Source: Phycisphaeraceae bacterium (GTDB taxonomy: Bacteria; Planctomycetota; Phycisphaerae; Phycisphaerales; UBA1924). Taken from it: 64,000 bases of DNA. Shown piece after piece: positions 61,315 to 64,000 of the stretch. The notes beneath the pieces were generated by a model. That model saw nothing but the letters and a program-made list of their open reading frames with translations. It did not search any database and was not told the DNA's origin. The position numbers were made by a program, and so were the translations under genes. The DNA lies in assembly GCA_019636615.1 (NCBI GenBank), contig JAHBXF010000002.1, positions 622,001 to 686,000 of the forward strand, given 5' to 3'. Numbering within the stretch: position 1 is the stretch's first letter; each line of letters opens with the position of its first letter.

Positions 61315-63282
61315 TCAAGCGTGCGTGCCTCTTGCGAGCGTGAGTTGAAAGTGCCCTCCGCCATCGCCGGCCACCACAGAGAGTTCAGCGTCGATCTCTT
61401 TCGCAAGCCCCTGCGCGATCGCCAACCCAAGCCCGAGCCCCGGCGTAGCGCCGTGCGACTGGCTCTGCCCGCGGACGAAAGGCCTGAATATCGCGTTCGC
61501 TTCGGCGTGCGTCACGCCCGGGCCGTGGTCCCGAACGCTCAGAACAACCTGCGCATCATCCGCATCAACAACGACATGCACCCTTCGGTCGCCAGATGAT
61601 GCGCCGTACTTGCACGCGTTGTCGACAAGGTTGAAGACGATGCGCTCGACGAGCGACGGATCGGTGACGAGTTCTCGATGGTCGTTCGTGTTTCCCTCGA
61701 ACAGAACCTCGGCGCCAGACTGCTCCCCTAGGGCGATCAACCGCGGACGCATGGCGTCGATCATGTCTTTCACGGCGATGCGGCGGCGCTGGGGGCCAGA
61801 GTTCCGGCCACCGAGCCGCGCATAATCAAGCACGCTCTCGACGATGCGCGCCAGCCGCTGAGATTCCGTCTTGAGCGTGTTGAAGTATGTCTGCCGGGCG
61901 CTCTCGTCTCGCACCAGCCCGTCGGCGAGCATCTGCGAATAGAGGCAGAACGTCGTGAGCGGCGTGCGCAGTTCGTGGGTGACGGCCGAGACAAACCTCC
62001 CCCGTCGCTCGGCCAGTTCCATCGCCGCGCGCAACACCAGCGCCCAGATGGCGAGCGTCAGCAGCACCGATACCCACATCGCCAGGAGAGTCGTGCGGGC
62101 GGGGGACCACGCGGGCGGGTCGGCTCGCGGCGGCGCGGTGAGCACCAACTCGGCGGGGATCGCGGCCAGCAGCCTGCCGAGTGTTTCGTCACTCACCCCC
62201 GCCGCGGGCACGCTGTGCCGGGGTCTGAGCGTCGAACCCGGCAGCAGATCCATCGCCTGCTCTTCGAGCAGCGCCTTGATCTCTGGCCAGTTCAGCCAGA
62301 CACCCTGCGTGCGTGATTCATCCCCGACAGTCACCGTGCGTTCGAGGAGCAGTTCAGGTTCCTGGGCGTTGTCGGTGTAGATCCACCTCGCCACGAAGGC
62401 CCCCTGCGTGACCGAGGGCCCGCTGGCGAGCACTTCATCGGTTTTCGGCCCGATCGCTGCACGATCCTGGCGATCCAGCATGACACCACCGAGCACGTTG
62501 GAATCGGCCGCGTCCGCGTTCAGTCGTTGCGGCATAGCCGCGGCCGGGGCGGGCATGGACCGCGGCACATCGCGATCCGCCGGGGCGCGCGCATACTCGC
62601 GCACATTCGAAGCCTGCTCAGCAATCGCCTGCCTGGCTCGAAACTCGACGAGCGCCTGCGGATCAGCCTCTGCCTTTGTTGTCGGCGCGGGCCTTGAAGG
62701 CGACGGTGGCGTGAAGACTGAGAGTTCTTCTGAATCAAAGTCGGTCGCCTGCCCCCTGAGCAGTCGCCCGGCCGCGGCGGCCTTCTCACCCCCCGCCGCG
62801 AGCACAACCGACAGGGCTTTGAGGGTTTGCTCGGCCGCGAGAATGTCATACTCCGTGGTGAACACCCCCGCGACCGCGGCGCGGTCAGGCTCGGCGGGCG
62901 CCTGCGGCGAGACCAGCCTTCCGTCTGGAAAACGCTGAAAATAGAGCCTGGCGTACCGATCCTCTGAACGGATCAGCGGCGATGGTGAAAAGACCGGCTC
63001 CGGGCGCTGGGTTTCGTCGCTCCGGGGTCGCACAGCGGGCGACTGATAGAACGTGTCGTACTCAAAGTACGGGCGAGCCGCCTCCCTGGCGATGATGGGC
63101 GTGAGGGCGGAATCCATGCGCCACAGCACAAGTCTCACGGATTCGTTGAGCCGGTTCTGCGCTCTGGCTTCGGCTTCCCGTTGTTCGAGCCGAAGGGTAG
63201 AGACCGTGACCCACGCGATCGCCAGGAGCGCGCCGAACACCCCAAGCACAAACGCGCCGATCGCCAGGCGTGGGCTGTTCAT
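61315..63282 (-). CDS. Membrane histidine kinase with large periplasmic domain
   Basis: 655 residues. TM1 near 6-27 (LAIGAFVLGVFGALLAIAWVTV), a ~365-residue periplasmic region with Ala/Pro-rich linkers and no named domain, and TM2 near 395-417 (LLAMWVSVLLTLAIWALVL). HisKA: AVTHELRTPLTTFCLYSQML, phospho-His present; HATPase: NLVDNACKYG, RDHGPGVT, GLGLGLAIAQGLA. The kinase is therefore complete. Its ATG overlaps the stop of the upstream PhoB-like regulator by four bases, so the two are a co-translated pair. The signal sensed is not evident. Confidence 0.92.
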   Translation of the reverse strand: MNSPRLAIGAFVLGVFGALLAIAWVTVSTLRLEQREAEARAQNRLNESVRLVLWRMDSALTPIIAREAARPYFEYDTFYQSPAVRPRSDETQRPEPVFSPSPLIRSEDRYARLYFQRFPDGRLVSPQAPAEPDRAAVAGVFTTEYDILAAEQTLKALSVVLAAGGEKAAAAGRLLRGQATDFDSEELSVFTPPSPSRPAPTTKAEADPQALVEFRARQAIAEQASNVREYARAPADRDVPRSMPAPAAAMPQRLNADAADSNVLGGVMLDRQDRAAIGPKTDEVLASGPSVTQGAFVARWIYTDNAQEPELLLERTVTVGDESRTQGVWLNWPEIKALLEEQAMDLLPGSTLRPRHSVPAAGVSDETLGRLLAAIPAELVLTAPPRADPPAWSPARTTLLAMWVSVLLTLAIWALVLRAAMELAERRGRFVSAVTHELRTPLTTFCLYSQMLADGLVRDESARQTYFNTLKTESQRLARIVESVLDYARLGGRNSGPQRRRIAVKDMIDAMRPRLIALGEQSGAEVLFEGNTNDHRELVTDPSLVERIVFNLVDNACKYGASSGDRRVHVVVDADDAQVVLSVRDHGPGVTHAEANAIFRPFVRGQSQSHGATPGLGLGLAIAQGLAKEIDAELSVVAGDGGGHFQLTLARGTHA

Positions 63283-63992
63283 GATGCCCCCGTCGATTCA
63301 TCGGCCGCGAGCATGTACCCCTTGGATCGCACCGTCACAATCACCGCGGGAGAGGCCGGGTCGTCTTGCAGCAACTCGCGGAGCCTGGCGATGGTCATAT
63401 CCACGGTGCGCGTGTGCATCCCGCGCGGATCGAGCCCCCATACCCGGGCCAGGAGTTCATCTCGCCCGATGGCCCTGCCCCTGTTGCGCGCCAGGTAGCC
63501 CAGCGTCTGGGCCTCTTTCTGAGAGAGCACGGCGCGTTCGCCCCCGGGCAGCACAACCTCCCGCCGCTCGAAATCGATCACACGCCCCGCGATTTCCGCG
63601 CGCGAGGTGTTGGCCGGACGCTCGGGTGTTCTCCGCAGCACCGCCGCCACCCGCGCGAGCAGTTCCGTCGCGCTGAACGGCTTGACGACGTAATCATCCG
63701 CGCCGTCGCGCAGCCCGCGCACACGGTCTTGCTCTTCGCCCCGCGCGGTGAGGATGATCACCGGCAATGCCGGCTTCGCCGCGCGAAGTTCCTTGAGCAC
63801 CGCGAAGCCGTCCATCTTCGGCATGAGAATGTCGAGCAGCACCAGATCGATATCACCCGATATCGCGGCCTCGAGGCCGGCCTTGCCGTCCGCCGCCTCC
63901 TGCGTGGAATACCCCGAGTACGACAGGGCATCGCACAGGCCACGGCGGATCGCGGCATCGTCTTCAACAACAAGGATCGTGGCCAGCGGCAT
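63279..63992 (-). CDS. OmpR/PhoB-family response regulator
   Basis: 237 residues. Receiver ~1-115: acidic VEDDAAIRR, Asp in LVLLDILMPKMDG, Lys in VVKPFSATE. OmpR-type winged helix ~135-230 (LSQKEAQTLGYLARNRGRAIGRDELLARVWG, RTVDMTIARLRELL, TVRSKGYML). Typical phosphate-type two-component regulator architecture. Located upstream of and overlapping its histidine kinase. The gene is complete: its ATG lies eight bases inside the right edge of the window, so its promoter is outside. Confidence 0.94.
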   Translation of the reverse strand: MPLATILVVEDDAAIRRGLCDALSYSGYSTQEAADGKAGLEAAISGDIDLVLLDILMPKMDGFAVLKELRAAKPALPVIILTARGEEQDRVRGLRDGADDYVVKPFSATELLARVAAVLRRTPERPANTSRAEIAGRVIDFERREVVLPGGERAVLSQKEAQTLGYLARNRGRAIGRDELLARVWGLDPRGMHTRTVDMTIARLRELLQDDPASPAVIVTVRSKGYMLAADESTGAS

Positions 63993-64000
63993 ATCGCGGT

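Overview
The window looks like a chromosomal stretch of a GC-rich, Gram-negative planctomycete of the Phycisphaerae type. Four things point there: two secreted proteins ending in a paired EF-hand dockerin-like tail with a terminal Gly-Gly-Cys; a pseudopilin-type (FTLIELLVV) surface protein; a bacterial topoisomerase VI A subunit; and outer-membrane functions (lpxB, a PagL-like barrel). Gene density is high. There are no rRNA genes, canonical tRNAs, CRISPR arrays, insertion sequences or phage genes. I assign 48 protein genes, one of them cut by the left edge, plus a few promoters and terminators. One strongly folded RNA candidate is also described.

Left part (1-11.6 kb). A truncated ThuA/DUF1080 sugar-related hydrolase, prfC and xylB run rightward. 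A leftward set follows: DUF3553 protein, coiled-coil protein, topoisomerase VI subunit A, pseudopilin and a small membrane protein. From a shared intergenic region rpoZ-coaC runs rightward, followed by a PagL-like outer-membrane protein. Two leftward signalling genes come next: a response regulator-diguanylate cyclase and an Hpt protein.

Arginine and envelope part (11.7-31 kb). argC-argB-argF-argG form a rightward run, and argH lies 10.7 kb downstream of argG in a second run with ribF, nrnA and an orphan DNA methyltransferase. Between them are a dockerin-tailed HAF-repeat protein, two proteins of unknown function, a tricorn-like protease and a DUF1801 protein with a histone-H1-like tail.

Middle (31-48 kb). 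A second dockerin-tailed exoprotein has its own promoter and terminator. A tightly coupled leftward operon hscB - two CNNM/CorC-like membrane genes - purQ - mnmA follows. After an Asp/Glu racemase-like gene, a 545-base gap holds a roughly 199-nt multi-helix RNA candidate with two T-loop-like hairpins and several more hairpins. This gap leads into a 7.8-kb gene for a 2600-residue surface protein built of PPC modules, a propeller-like region and C-terminal beta repeats.

Right part (48-64 kb). Housekeeping and signalling genes: peroxiredoxin, YggS, dksA-like/lspA, a two-component pair plus lpxB, rsmB-ptsN-ispA-dxs-nadK (translation, nitrogen PTS, isoprenoids, NADP), and a PhoB-like regulator/kinase pair at the right edge.

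Neighbouring genes often overlap by 1-4 bases (TGATG, ATGA, GTGA, TAATG), indicating translational coupling, and convergent genes are packed end to end. The most unusual elements are the structured RNA with its giant-protein gene, the dockerin-tailed exoproteins with no visible cohesin partner, the lone topoisomerase VI A subunit, and the recurrence of basic Lys/Ala-rich tails on unrelated proteins.
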